Source of the DNA: Polynucleobacter sp. CS-Odin-A6
Lineage (GTDB): Bacteria; Pseudomonadota; Gammaproteobacteria; Burkholderiales; Burkholderiaceae
Length of the DNA: 64,000 nucleotides
Direction of reading: 5' to 3'
NCBI RefSeq assembly: GCF_018882095.1
Contig: NZ_JACVPD010000003.1
Coordinates: 1 to 64,000, forward strand
Shown piece after piece: positions 7,292-16,022 of the stretch. The translations under genes and the position numbers were made by a program. How positions within the stretch are numbered: position 1 is the first letter of the stretch; each line of letters starts with the position of its first letter. A model generated the notes under the pieces. The model did not search any database. It was not told the origin of the DNA and worked only from the letters and a program-made list of their open reading frames with translations.

Positions 7292-7969
7292 ATGAAAAAT
7301 CACTCTTCTATCGCTTATATATTAGGGGAAAATTTCAAAAAAGCTAGAGAAGCAAAAGAAATATCAATTGAAGATTTAGCTAGAGAAGTTACTCTTTCCA
7401 AAACACATATTGAACAAATAGAAAATGGGCAAAGTAATGCCTTCTATTCTGAATCAATCAAAATGGTTGCTGCAAAAAAGATTGCATTAGCATTAGGATT
7501 AAGCGAAGAGGAGGCTTTTTTGATAAAGCAGCAAGCACTTGATTTGCAAATCATGCCAGAGACTCCTCAAGCTCCTGTCAAGGAGCTATTGACCCCAAAG
7601 CCTGTTACCTCAGAGCGGTTGGATCAAAAAGAGTTAGTAGAGAAAAGTCCCAAACCCATTACTAGTAAAAACAAAGAAAATTCTGCAGCAAAGATTGTGC
7701 GAAAAATTTCAATTTTGATTAAGGAAAAGATAGCCAGCTACCAAACTGTATTTCCTATACAAGCAGCTTTATCTTTGGGGGTCATTTTGGGGGTAGCGAT
7801 ATTGGTTATTTTATTTAAACCCCAGCCTGATGGGGCTGAGGCTAGACTAACTATTTCTGCTGAACCTTTGATTGAAGCCAAGGATGCCCAAGAGCCAATC
7901 AATAAAGCTCAAGATAATCCTGAGATAGTCAAAGAAAATGCTCCAGTAGTAGCTCCACCAGAAAGGTAA
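7292..7969 (+). CDS. RodZ-like membrane protein with N-terminal HTH
   Basis: The 225-residue protein has an Xre/RodZ-type helix-turn-helix domain at about residues 10-75 (LGENFKKAREAKEISIEDLA, SKTHIEQIENG), a Lys/Pro-rich cytosolic linker, one membrane helix near 155-176, and a short periplasmic tail. RodZ links MreB filaments to the membrane. This protein lacks the large periplasmic beta domain of full RodZ. Its pairing with a bactofilin suggests that it anchors bactofilin filaments instead of, or besides, MreB (inference). Confidence 0.75.
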   Translation: MKNHSSIAYILGENFKKAREAKEISIEDLAREVTLSKTHIEQIENGQSNAFYSESIKMVAAKKIALALGLSEEEAFLIKQQALDLQIMPETPQAPVKELLTPKPVTSERLDQKELVEKSPKPITSKNKENSAAKIVRKISILIKEKIASYQTVFPIQAALSLGVILGVAILVILFKPQPDGAEARLTISAEPLIEAKDAQEPINKAQDNPEIVKENAPVVAPPER

Positions 7970-8005
7970 GTACGGTAAAGCCTTTTTTGAACTTGATGAT
8001 TTACT

Positions 8006-8020
8006 GTCGGTTCGACCGAC
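8006..8020 (+). repeat. GTCGG hairpin, copy 2
   Basis: GTCGGTTCGACCGAC forms a 6-bp stem with a TCG loop. It is the same length as the hairpins at 2816 and 16826. Confidence 0.45.
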
Positions 8021-8151
8021 TCTACTTCTGTTAATGCTAGACACTAACCAGAGAATTCCACTACGAACCACAGATCTCGGTGCCTACTGAACACCTGATC
8101 TTGTCGGGCTTATGTCATTGTCTAAGCTATTGTTTTAGCTCATTTTTAAAG

Positions 8152-8196
8152 CTTCTAAGGCGTAGGTCGCACGTTCGAATCGTGCTGGGCAGGCCA
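8152..8196 (+). repeat. tRNA-Arg(UCU) 3' fragment, copy 3 (att-like site)
   Basis: Identical over 45 bp to copies 1 and 2, but the left flank differs. Identity begins exactly at the first base of the anticodon loop, marking the crossover boundary. The left flank (ttttaaag) is shared instead with the degenerate copy at 18192. Confidence 0.85.
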
Positions 8197-8285
8197 AAAC
8201 TTCCTTGGCCGATGACATAACACAAAAAAATCTTATTTCCAGTCGTTGACACGCATTCGTAATATTTCGTTGTCATATTGTCTGC

Positions 8286-8840
8286 ATGTCATTATTTACC
8301 TGTGCCTTAGCTGACTTATACCAAGAAAAGGGCGATCTTTTTTATGATGGTGAAGGGATCTCTCAATTAGCCCACGCTTGGCAATGCGGGCAGCTTGCTA
8401 AGGCAGGTGGTGCCAGCCCTAAATTGCAATTAGCAGCTTGGCTGCATGACATTGGCCATCTTTTGTCTAAAAAAGAAGGCACTCCAACAACTTATGGGCA
8501 CGATGATCGTCATGAGCATGTCGGCGGCAATTACCTCCTTAGCGTTTTTTCTGAAGAAGTGAGTCAGCCGGTACTGATGCATGTTTTGGCCAAACGTTAC
8601 TTAGTGACTACATATCCAGACTATCGCAAAGCTTTGTCTGCTGACTCAATTAGAAGCTTAGAACTTCAGGGTGGCGCTATGTCTGAAAATGAGTGCTCCC
8701 AATTTATAGCCCTCCCTTTTGCAAAAGATGCCGTGTCATTACGAAGGTGGGATGATCTTGCTAAAAATCCTGATCTAAACATGCCCGCAAAAGCAGATGC
8801 GATAGCTGAGTTGCTCAATTTAGCCGAGGAGTGTCAATGA
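8286..8840 (+). CDS. PhnZ-like HD-domain oxygenase of phosphonate degradation
   Basis: The 184-residue protein belongs to the HD-domain group found in phosphonate operons (QLAHAWQCGQLA; AAWLHDIGHLL; HEHVGGNYL). PhnZ and TmpB are di-iron oxygenases that split the C-P bond of 1-hydroxylated aminophosphonates after a partner 2-oxoglutarate oxygenase (PhnY or TmpA) adds the hydroxyl. No such partner is present in the window. It is the first gene of the operon, and its stop overlaps the PhnC start as ATGA. Confidence 0.8.
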   Translation: MSLFTCALADLYQEKGDLFYDGEGISQLAHAWQCGQLAKAGGASPKLQLAAWLHDIGHLLSKKEGTPTTYGHDDRHEHVGGNYLLSVFSEEVSQPVLMHVLAKRYLVTTYPDYRKALSADSIRSLELQGGAMSENECSQFIALPFAKDAVSLRRWDDLAKNPDLNMPAKADAIAELLNLAEECQ

Positions 8841-9685
8841 GTAGCGTACTGACAATCAAGGCAGCAACTAAGACATTCCATTCAAGCGGAAAGAAGAATC
8901 AGGCCTTAAGTAATGTCACCATAGATATTGTCGCTGGCGAGAGGGTGGCATTAATTGGTGCTTCAGGATCTGGTAAATCTACTCTGATTAGAGCGATTTC
9001 CGGCTTAGAGACTCTAGATAAAAGTAGCGGTGAATTATCCATTAATGGTCGCGAAATTCAGTCTCATGGACAGCTCTCTCATAACGTACGTCAAATTCGA
9101 AATGAAATCGGTATCATTTTCCAGCAATTTAACTTAGTCAATCAATTAGATGTAATGACTAATGTCTTAATTGGTATTTGCCCTCAAAAGAATATTTTCG
9201 AGATTATTTGTAGAAGATTTTCCTTAGAAGAAAAGGCTAGGGCATTGGATGCCCTAGATAAGGTCGGATTAGCTGATTTTGCCTATCAAAGGTCCTCAAC
9301 CCTGTCTGGTGGACAGCAACAACGAGTGGCGATTGCTAGGGCATTGATTAAGGGCGCAAAAATTGTATTGGCAGATGAGCCGGTAGCGTCATTAGATCCC
9401 GAGTCCGCCAGAAAGGTAATGGAAACGATCGTTAATTTGTCTCAAAAATTGGATCTAACATTTATGACGAGCTTGCATCAGATTCCAGTTGCCAGGAAGT
9501 ATTGCGAGAGAACGATCGCCCTGAATAAAGGCATTGTAGTTTTCGATGGTCCGACAAAGGATTTAAGTGCCTTCATATTGGCAGAGTTATACGGATCCAA
9601 TTTGGAAGATTTGGAGATGGATGCAGATTCTTCTTCTCTTGAAGAGTCCAGTATTTCAGAGCCAAAACTCACATTAGTTCACTAG
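8837..9685 (+). CDS. phnC: Phosphonate ABC transporter ATP-binding protein
   Basis: This cytosolic ATPase powers import of phosphonates through PhnE. The 282-residue protein has Walker A GASGSGKS, Q-loop region IIFQQFNLV, signature LSGGQQQR and Walker B IVLADEP. The ATG at 8837 overlaps the previous stop (ATGA) and follows GAGGAG, so it is preferred over GTG at 8831. The C-terminus has an acidic Ser-rich extension. The PhnC assignment rests on sequence style and on PhnD and PhnE directly downstream. Confidence 0.92.
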   Translation: MSSVLTIKAATKTFHSSGKKNQALSNVTIDIVAGERVALIGASGSGKSTLIRAISGLETLDKSSGELSINGREIQSHGQLSHNVRQIRNEIGIIFQQFNLVNQLDVMTNVLIGICPQKNIFEIICRRFSLEEKARALDALDKVGLADFAYQRSSTLSGGQQQRVAIARALIKGAKIVLADEPVASLDPESARKVMETIVNLSQKLDLTFMTSLHQIPVARKYCERTIALNKGIVVFDGPTKDLSAFILAELYGSNLEDLEMDADSSSLEESSISEPKLTLVH

Positions 9686-9711
9686 GTATTAATTTTTATT
9701 GGGAGATTGAA

Positions 9712-10659
9712 ATGAAGTTAAGCAAAATACTAATGGCAGGCTTTATGGTTTTATCAGTTTGCTTAGTGCAGGCTAAAGAAATTAGTTTTGGTGTTATCTC
9801 AACAGATTCTGCGTCTGCGCAAAGGGATCGTTGGGAGCCGTTCTTCAGAGACATGGAGAAGCAAACTGGCCTCAAGGTCAAATCTTTCTATGCGCCAGAC
9901 TATGCTGGAGTGATTGAGGCGATGCGCTTTAATAAGGTGCAAGTAGCTTGGTTTGGAAATAAAGCGGCTATGGAGGCAGTTGATCGTGCTAGCGGTGAAG
10001 TATTTGCGCAAGTAGTTTTTGCTGACGGCGCTTTAGGATACACATCCTATTTAATTACTCAAAAAGACTCCCCATATAACAATGTGGATGATGTGATTAA
10101 AAATGGTAAGAGCATTAATTTTGGCATTGGAGATCCGAATTCAACATCTGGATTTCTTGTCCCAACCTATTACATCTTCTCCAAGCGAAATATAGACGCA
10201 AGAGATACCTTTAAAACAGTAAGAAATGCAAGTCACGGTGCAAATCTTCAGGCGATCCTAGCAAAACAGCTTGATGTCGCGACCAACAATTCTGAAGAGA
10301 TTGATCGCTTGACGGCAACTAAGCCTGAAGCAGCTCAGGAGATCAAGATTATTTGGAAAAGCCCATTAATTCCTAGCGATCCATTTGTATGGCGTACCGA
10401 TTTAGATAAAGATACAAAAGAGAAATTAAAAAAGTTTGTATACAACTATGCTAAGTCAAATCCGGAAGAAAAGGCTGTACTCAAGAATATCTATAACTAT
10501 GGCGGATTTAGACCTTCTACGAATGCTCAATTAAATCCTATTCGTCAATTGGAGTTATTCAAAGAGTTACGTAAGGTAGAGATCGATAACACGATTAGCG
10601 ATGCAGATAAAGCTAAAAAAGTGGCTGAATTGAATGAGGCATTAGCTAAGATTAAATGA
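9712..10659 (+). CDS. phnD: Phosphonate ABC transporter substrate-binding protein
   Basis: This periplasmic binding protein captures phosphonates such as 2-aminoethylphosphonate. The 315-residue precursor has a signal peptide (about 1-21, ending VQAKE). The motifs [32 protein letters not shown] and [17 protein letters not shown] match PhnD, with the Ser/Thr cluster that grips the phosphonate group. A GGGAG ribosome binding site precedes the ATG. It overlaps PhnE by 4 bases. Confidence 0.93.
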   Translation: MKLSKILMAGFMVLSVCLVQAKEISFGVISTDSASAQRDRWEPFFRDMEKQTGLKVKSFYAPDYAGVIEAMRFNKVQVAWFGNKAAMEAVDRASGEVFAQVVFADGALGYTSYLITQKDSPYNNVDDVIKNGKSINFGIGDPNSTSGFLVPTYYIFSKRNIDARDTFKTVRNASHGANLQAILAKQLDVATNNSEEIDRLTATKPEAAQEIKIIWKSPLIPSDPFVWRTDLDKDTKEKLKKFVYNYAKSNPEEKAVLKNIYNYGGFRPSTNAQLNPIRQLELFKELRKVEIDNTISDADKAKKVAELNEALAKIK

Positions 10660-11468
10660 GCGACTACGCTTCAGAGCTCTCATTAAATCGAGTCAAAGTA
10701 CGCGCTTTTGAAGAGAGGCATGGCCTATCCTATTACCTAGGGTGGGCCTTGTTCTTTTTAGTATTGACTTGGGCTTGGCAGGGTGCAGAAATGCGCCCCT
10801 TAGATCTGATTAAAGATTCTGGGAATATGAGCAAGTATGCCGCTGATTTTTTCCCGCCCAACTTTAAAGACTGGAAGCTCTATGTGAGTGAGATGCTGGT
10901 AACAGTTCAAATTGCAATTTGGGGGACTTTATTAGCAATCTTAGCTGCAGTACCTCTAGGTTTATTAAGTGCATCTAATGTGGTGAGTCCATGGGTATAT
11001 CAACCCGTACGCCGCCTAATGGATGCATTTCGTGCCATCAATGAGATGGTATTTGCAATGTTGTTTATTGTGGCTGTCGGCTTAGGACCTTTTGCAGGGG
11101 TGCTTGCATTGTTTGTCCACACAACCGGAACACTGGCTAAGCTGTTTTCAGAAGCTGTAGAAGCGGTAGATCCAAGACCTATTGAAGGAATTAGGGCAAC
11201 GGGTGCTCATCCTATTGCTGAAATTGTGTATGGAATTTTGCCCCAAGTAATGCCGTTGTGGGTTTCTTATTCCCTATATCGCTTTGAGTCAAATGTCCGC
11301 TCGGCGTCCGTTGTTGGCATGGTAGGAGCGGGCGGAATTGGAGTCATTTTGTATGAAGTCATACGCGGCTTCCAATACCCTCAAACTTGTGCAGTGTTGA
11401 TTATTTTGATTGCAACGGTAACCATGATCGACTTGATTTCTTCCTATTTAAGGAAGCTTGCAAGTTAA
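10656..11468 (+). CDS. phnE: Phosphonate ABC transporter permease
   Basis: This inner-membrane channel subunit has 270 residues and about six membrane segments. The C-terminal coupling motif [20 protein letters not shown] and [21 protein letters not shown] are typical of PhnE. It starts inside the PhnD stop (ATGA), indicating translational coupling. Only one permease gene is present, so the channel is probably a homodimer. Confidence 0.93.
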   Translation: MSDYASELSLNRVKVRAFEERHGLSYYLGWALFFLVLTWAWQGAEMRPLDLIKDSGNMSKYAADFFPPNFKDWKLYVSEMLVTVQIAIWGTLLAILAAVPLGLLSASNVVSPWVYQPVRRLMDAFRAINEMVFAMLFIVAVGLGPFAGVLALFVHTTGTLAKLFSEAVEAVDPRPIEGIRATGAHPIAEIVYGILPQVMPLWVSYSLYRFESNVRSASVVGMVGAGGIGVILYEVIRGFQYPQTCAVLIILIATVTMIDLISSYLRKLAS

Positions 11469-11471
11469 ATA

Positions 11472-12545
11472 ATGTTTAAGCCCAGTATTTATTTCGGTGC
11501 CGGATCTATTCTAGAGTTAGGAAATCTTTATCCTGATCATGGATTTCATATTCTACGAATTCCAGAGATATCTAGCGAAGAGTTGAAAAAAATACGAACT
11601 GCCTTGCAAGGTAGGATTCTTTCTGAAACCCTCTACGAAAAGGGGATGCCAGATACTGCGACCATTCAAGAGCTTCAGGATGATTTTTGGAACCGAGCCG
11701 ATTTAAAAAAATCAGCATTGCTGGGAATAGGGGGTGGCAGCGTGATGGATGTGGCGAAAGTATTGCGTTATAAGCCTGATGGAGCTGCTTGGTTGAGTAA
11801 ACATCTTGATATATCAATGGATGATGAATCCTATCTCAAAATACCCTTGTTGCTAGCTGCAACAACAGCTGGAACAGGCAGTGAGGTCACGCCCACTGCA
11901 ACTATCTGGGATTTTACAAAACAGCGTAAACATTCATTTTTTGGGCCTGAAGTTTTTGCTAATGTAGCGATCGTCGATCCTTGCCTATGTCTTGGTGCTC
12001 CGTGGGTCATTTCGCGAGATGCCGCAATCGATGCCCTTTCACATGCTTTAGAGGCGATTTGGAATAGCAATAGAACAGAAGAAACCACTCGTCTTGCCAT
12101 CTTTGCAGCCAAAAAAATCTGTCATTACTTACCTCTGATTCAAGTTGATTTAGATAATTTAGAATCACGTACACATCTTTCAGAAGCAGCCTTATCTGCT
12201 GGTTTGGCCATGGCAACAACACAAACAGCACTCGTGCATGCTTTATCCTACGCTGAAACAGCAATAAATCAAAAAAGTCACGGTCAATCCTGTGCCTATT
12301 GGTTACCTTATGTATGGCAATTATTAATCGAGAGTGATTGTGATCCTAAGATATTGTTAAGCTTGAATCAGGCTGTAGATCAGTTTTTTTCAACTCCAGT
12401 AGAAATGCACCAATGGTTGCATACTTTAGGCTTGACTTCATATTCACCACTAGAGCGAGATAGAAGAGTGGAAGAGCAGGTCAACACAGTGAGGCTTTCT
12501 GCTCGTGGAAAGAATTTTGCAGGATTTAGGATAAATGGCGAATAA
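11472..12545 (+). CDS. Phosphonate-associated iron-containing alcohol dehydrogenase
   Basis: The 357-residue protein is of the group III iron-dependent ADH fold: nucleotide loop GIGGGSVMDVAK, TAGTGSEVTPTAT, and metal-binding histidines in DALSHALEA and ALVHALSYAET. A subgroup of these enzymes is regularly encoded in phosphonate operons; the substrate is not firmly known, perhaps a phosphono-alcohol or aldehyde. It starts 3 bases after phnE and overlaps the next gene by 11 bases. Confidence 0.85.
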   Translation: MFKPSIYFGAGSILELGNLYPDHGFHILRIPEISSEELKKIRTALQGRILSETLYEKGMPDTATIQELQDDFWNRADLKKSALLGIGGGSVMDVAKVLRYKPDGAAWLSKHLDISMDDESYLKIPLLLAATTAGTGSEVTPTATIWDFTKQRKHSFFGPEVFANVAIVDPCLCLGAPWVISRDAAIDALSHALEAIWNSNRTEETTRLAIFAAKKICHYLPLIQVDLDNLESRTHLSEAALSAGLAMATTQTALVHALSYAETAINQKSHGQSCAYWLPYVWQLLIESDCDPKILLSLNQAVDQFFSTPVEMHQWLHTLGLTSYSPLERDRRVEEQVNTVRLSARGKNFAGFRINGE

Positions 12546-13683
12546 AAAGTATGACTTCTTAGTAGTTGGCTCTGGCATTGTGGGCCTAGCTCACGCTTAT
12601 GAAGCTAAAAAAAGGGGTTTATCAGTCGCCATTGTTGAGCAAAATACTCGCTGTACTGGGGCCTCTATCCGTAATTTTGGTTTTATCACAGTGTCGGGGC
12701 AAGGTGCTCGGGATACCTGGCGAAGGGCAGTGTATTCAGCGCAAGTTTGGAAAGAATTAGCTGCCTTGGCGGAGATCAAAATCGTACATCAGGGTACTTG
12801 GATTTTATGCGAGCGTCCCGAGGCGGTTGAGGTTGCAAAAGCTTTTCTTCAAACTCCTATGGGTGCTAGCTGTGAGTACTATCCTCAAACTAGTTATTCA
12901 AAGTTAGAGTCTCTAGGGTTTAAAAACACTGCTAACCTCAATTTAAAGAATTCATTAGGTCTTCTGTACAGCCCCCACGAATTTCGAGTTGAGTCTAAAA
13001 AGGCAATTCCACAGCTAGCCAATTACTTGCAAAATGTCATCGGTGTGGATTTTTATTGGGAGACCGAGGTCTTATCAATTCAGGGGTCATCGGTTCATAC
13101 GTCAGATCAACAATTTGATGCTCAAAGAATTGTGTTGTGTCCTGGCGCCGAGCTAACAGGAATAGCCAAACCCTATATTGAGAAACATGACTTAAAACTA
13201 TGCACTCTTCAAATGCTCAGAATCAAAGTGCAGGATGGCTTTATCCTTCCGGGTAGCGTGATGACAGATAACAGCTTAGCTAGATACTTGGGGTGGTCGG
13301 AATTGCCTGAAGCTAAAGCTCTTAAAGAGCGGATCGCAATAGAGATGCCTGAATATGTTGAGAATGGTATACATTTGATTGTCGTGCAGAGTGCGGATGG
13401 TAGCCTCGTAGTTGGCGATTCACATCACTATGGATCTTCCGAAAATGTATTTGCGAGTGAAAAAATTGAACAGCTGATTATTCAATTACTGTATCGAGTT
13501 TTAAGCATTTCTGAGCACAGAGTGGTGGAGCGTTGGATTGGAGTGTATCCATCCTCAAATACATGCGATGCACTAATTCAAAAAGTATCACCCGAGATGA
13601 GGGTCGCCATAGTCAGCAGTGGAACAGGGGCAAGCACAGCTTTTGGGCTTGCAAAAGATAATTTTGATGAATGGTTAAGGTAA
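12535..13683 (+). CDS. FAD-dependent oxidoreductase of phosphonate catabolism (HpnW/PbfD-like)
   Basis: The 382-residue protein is of the DAO superfamily. It has a dinucleotide-binding start (VVGSGIVGLAHAYEA), the second FAD motif ASIRNFGF and a C-terminal GTGASTAFGLA-like segment. FAD oxidoreductases in this position convert 2-aminoethylphosphonate or its N-methyl form to phosphonoacetaldehyde. That would feed PhnX directly and explain why no PhnW transaminase is present. The exact substrate is inferred from context. Confidence 0.82.
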   Translation: MANKKYDFLVVGSGIVGLAHAYEAKKRGLSVAIVEQNTRCTGASIRNFGFITVSGQGARDTWRRAVYSAQVWKELAALAEIKIVHQGTWILCERPEAVEVAKAFLQTPMGASCEYYPQTSYSKLESLGFKNTANLNLKNSLGLLYSPHEFRVESKKAIPQLANYLQNVIGVDFYWETEVLSIQGSSVHTSDQQFDAQRIVLCPGAELTGIAKPYIEKHDLKLCTLQMLRIKVQDGFILPGSVMTDNSLARYLGWSELPEAKALKERIAIEMPEYVENGIHLIVVQSADGSLVVGDSHHYGSSENVFASEKIEQLIIQLLYRVLSISEHRVVERWIGVYPSSNTCDALIQKVSPEMRVAIVSSGTGASTAFGLAKDNFDEWLR

Positions 13684-14507
13684 TGATTAAAACTTCAGTT
13701 GAAGCAATTATTTTCGATTGGGCTGGTACAACAGTAGACTTTGGAAGTAGGGCCCCTATGGGCGCCTTCGTCAAACTATTCCAATCTGAAGGAATTGAGA
13801 TGACCATTCCTCAAGCCCGTATTCCAATGGGAATCAATAAGTGGGATCATATTAATGCACTCTTAAGCCTTTCGGAAATTCAATCTCAATGGTTTAAGAT
13901 GCATGGAAAATCGCATACTGATGCTGATGTTGATCGTCTGTTAGATATTTTTGTTCCCATGAATAAGGTCAGCATTCGAGAGTGCGGCCAACTGATTCCA
14001 GGTGTAGCAGAGCTAAGCAAAACACTCCGTGAGCGCCATATTAAAATTGGATCTACAACTGGATATACAAAAGAGCTTTTAGACATATTGTTGCCAATTG
14101 CTAAGGAGCAGGGATATGAGGCTGATGCCCTCTCATACTCCGGTGATACTCAACTTGGTAGGCCATCCGCTCAAATGATGCACAAATGTGCGGTGCAACT
14201 GGGATTAGATAACCCGCTCGCATTCATTAAGGTCGATGATACCGAGCCGGGGATTCAGGAAGGTAAGGCTTTTGGTTGCTGGACTGTTGGTGTAGCAGTC
14301 AGTGGCAATGCGCTTGGTCTTTCTTTTGAAGAGTTGAATGCGATGCCAGATGGAGAGGCTAATCGTCTTAAAAATTCAGCGAGACTGAAAATGCAAGAAA
14401 TGCACCCTGATTACGTGATTGATTCTGTTGCGGATTTACTGCCCATTATCGATGAGATTAATACACGTTTAGACTTGGGTGAAAAACCAAACTCTTACAA
14501 TAACTAG
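13683..14507 (+). CDS. phnX: Phosphonoacetaldehyde hydrolase (phosphonatase)
   Basis: It cleaves phosphonoacetaldehyde to acetaldehyde and phosphate. The 274-residue HAD-superfamily protein shows FDWAGTTVDFG with nucleophile Asp12 and GINKWDHI with Schiff-base Lys53, the numbering known for the characterised enzyme. That supports the ATG at 13683 (TAATG overlap with the upstream stop) over ATG 13671. GSTTGYT, RPSAQMM and KVDDTEPGIQEG complete the HAD motifs. It is the last gene of the operon, and a degenerate tRNA fragment follows within 10 bases. Confidence 0.95.
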   Translation: MIKTSVEAIIFDWAGTTVDFGSRAPMGAFVKLFQSEGIEMTIPQARIPMGINKWDHINALLSLSEIQSQWFKMHGKSHTDADVDRLLDIFVPMNKVSIRECGQLIPGVAELSKTLRERHIKIGSTTGYTKELLDILLPIAKEQGYEADALSYSGDTQLGRPSAQMMHKCAVQLGLDNPLAFIKVDDTEPGIQEGKAFGCWTVGVAVSGNALGLSFEELNAMPDGEANRLKNSARLKMQEMHPDYVIDSVADLLPIIDEINTRLDLGEKPNSYNN

Positions 14508-14514
14508 CTTAGGG

Positions 14515-14559
14515 TATCTGAGAAATAGGTTGCAAGTTCGAATCGTACTAGGCAGGAGA
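14515..14559 (+). repeat. Degenerate tRNA-Arg 3' fragment, copy 4
   Basis: 33 of 45 bases match copies 1-3 by eye. The best part is the T-arm and acceptor (GTTCGAATCGT, GGCAGG). It lies 8 bases after the phnX stop and closes the phosphonate module. Confidence 0.7.
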
Positions 14560-14625
14560 ATTCTTGAGGGCAAAAGGAATGAGCTAACAGTTGATAAAAG
14601 CCCTTTTTAGCAATGCTGATAGTGC

Positions 14626-15102
14626 TTATTCTTCCAGCAAGCTCCTTAGCATCCAAGCGGTTTTCTCATGGATATCTTGTCGTTGAGTAAGTAAATCAGC
14701 TGTTGGCTGATCATTTGCTTTTTCTACCAAGGGAAAAAGTTTACGAGCAGTTTTCGCTGTGGCTTCTTGTGCTTTGACAAGATGTTGAATCATATCTATT
14801 GCCTTTGGTACCCCCTCAACTTCTTTGATTGAGGTTAGTTTTGCAAACTCCTTATAAGTGCCCGGTGCTGGCTCACCAAGTGCCCTGATGCGTTCTGCGA
14901 TTAAATCGAGCGCTGCCCATTGTTCTGTGTATTGAGCCATGAACATGGTGTGTAGGGTGTTAAACATCGGACCCTTCACATTCCAATGAAAGTTATGAGT
15001 CATCAAATATAAGGAATAGCTGTCAGCTAATAGCCCTGACAATCCTTTAGCAATCGCTTTACGATCCTTTTCGCTGATCCCAATATTCATTTTTGCGCTC
15101 AT
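14626..15102 (-). CDS. dps: Dps/ferritin-like DNA-protection protein
   Basis: The 158-residue protein forms shells that oxidise and store iron with peroxide, shielding DNA. The ferroxidase motif HNFHWNVKGPMFNTLHTMF and downstream MAQYTEQWAALDLIAERI hold the His, Asp and Glu ligands. The start at 15102 is chosen because GAGGAG lies just upstream; a longer start at 15144 has no such site. It is transcribed opposite to the neighbouring phasin gene, with a shared upstream region. Confidence 0.93.
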   Translation of the reverse strand: MSAKMNIGISEKDRKAIAKGLSGLLADSYSLYLMTHNFHWNVKGPMFNTLHTMFMAQYTEQWAALDLIAERIRALGEPAPGTYKEFAKLTSIKEVEGVPKAIDMIQHLVKAQEATAKTARKLFPLVEKANDQPTADLLTQRQDIHEKTAWMLRSLLEE

Positions 15103-15320
15103 TTCATACTCCTCTTTTCGTTGAAAACCCTGTTTTGAAATCATTGTTCCATCATCCGCCTATTTTGTTTCTAAAGGAATGAAATCACAATACAAAAGTC
15201 AATTTTTAAGCATTTGCAGAGGCTTTTTTACCGTCATGTAAATTTCATAAATCCAATTTAATATATTGCAGTGCAATATTGGTTGTAATTCCTATTAGTA
15301 CTTTTTTAAGGAGAATCACG

Positions 15321-15893
15321 ATGTATCAAACAGAGAAATTGATTGCAGCACAAGCAAAAGCCATTGAATCAGCGCAAGAGTTGGCACAGTTAGCTATTGA
15401 TAATGCCAAGGCGATCACTGATATACACTTTGACGTTACTAAAGAGGCAGTAACTTCAACTCAAGCTAAAGCTGCACACATCCTTAGGATAAAAGATGCT
15501 AAAGAGGCTTTGGAGTTATTCAGGGTTGAAGAAGCTCAAGAAGTGATCTCTGAGGTGTCAGCTGTTCAGAGTAGGGTCAATAAAGTGATCAGTAAGAGTA
15601 ATAAAGAGGTGGTAATAATGATTGAATCCGCCATTGATGACTCTCAAGCCGAATTAAGACAAATGGCTAAAGAGATCACTGGTATGGCTCCAGTGGGTTC
15701 AGCTTCAGCAGTAACTGCATTTGACTACATGTTTGATGCTGCCTTACAGAGCTTTGATCAGGCCTATGCGGTATCAAAAGATGCCTATACCAGTTTTGAA
15801 AAAACTATGGAAAGCACTTTAAGCGCATTTCAGGGGCAATTGATGTCAGCCAAAAAGACAGCGGCTAAAAAGACAAAGGCTATCGCTGCTTAA
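15321..15893 (+). CDS. Phasin family protein
   Basis: Phasins coat polyhydroxyalkanoate granules. The 190-residue, mostly helical protein has the phasin start (MYQTEKLIAAQAKAIESAQE) and an Ala/Lys-rich tail (SAKKTAAKKTKA). The ATG at 15321 follows AAGGAG, ruling out the longer reading from 15279. A strong terminator follows 20 bases after the stop. In this protein the middle segment is less conserved than in standard phasins. Confidence 0.85.
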   Translation: MYQTEKLIAAQAKAIESAQELAQLAIDNAKAITDIHFDVTKEAVTSTQAKAAHILRIKDAKEALELFRVEEAQEVISEVSAVQSRVNKVISKSNKEVVIMIESAIDDSQAELRQMAKEITGMAPVGSASAVTAFDYMFDAALQSFDQAYAVSKDAYTSFEKTMESTLSAFQGQLMSAKKTAAKKTKAIAA

Positions 15894-15913
15894 CTGGTGC
15901 TATGACCTTAAAG

Positions 15914-15951
15914 AGCAAATCCCCGTCAGTAGCGGTCGGGGATTTGCTTTT
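15914..15951 (+). terminator. Rho-independent terminator after phasin gene
   Basis: GCAAATCCCCG and CGGGGATTTGC form an 11-bp perfect stem followed by TTTT. Confidence 0.9.
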
Positions 15952-16022
15952 AGCACTACTCTTAGTGAGGGATTATGAGTGGTGATTATGTTAATTCAGA
16001 TACTTCTTTATATTAGAGCTAT

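Larger units (their letters stand above)
7970..8285. other. Intergenic: hairpin, tRNA fragment, phn operon upstream region
   Basis: No gene is seen. The region contains a GTCGG hairpin (8006-8020), a stretch (cctgatcttgtcgggctta, near 8094-8112) with a close match at 16878-16897, the tRNA fragment at 8152-8196, and about 90 bases upstream of the phosphonate operon with a TTGACA hexamer at 8246-8251. Confidence 0.55.

Noticed and set aside
8270..8292. Possible Pho box before the phosphonate operon
   Set aside because: TTGTCAT occurs once, but the second half at the required 11-base spacing matches poorly and would overlap the start codon.
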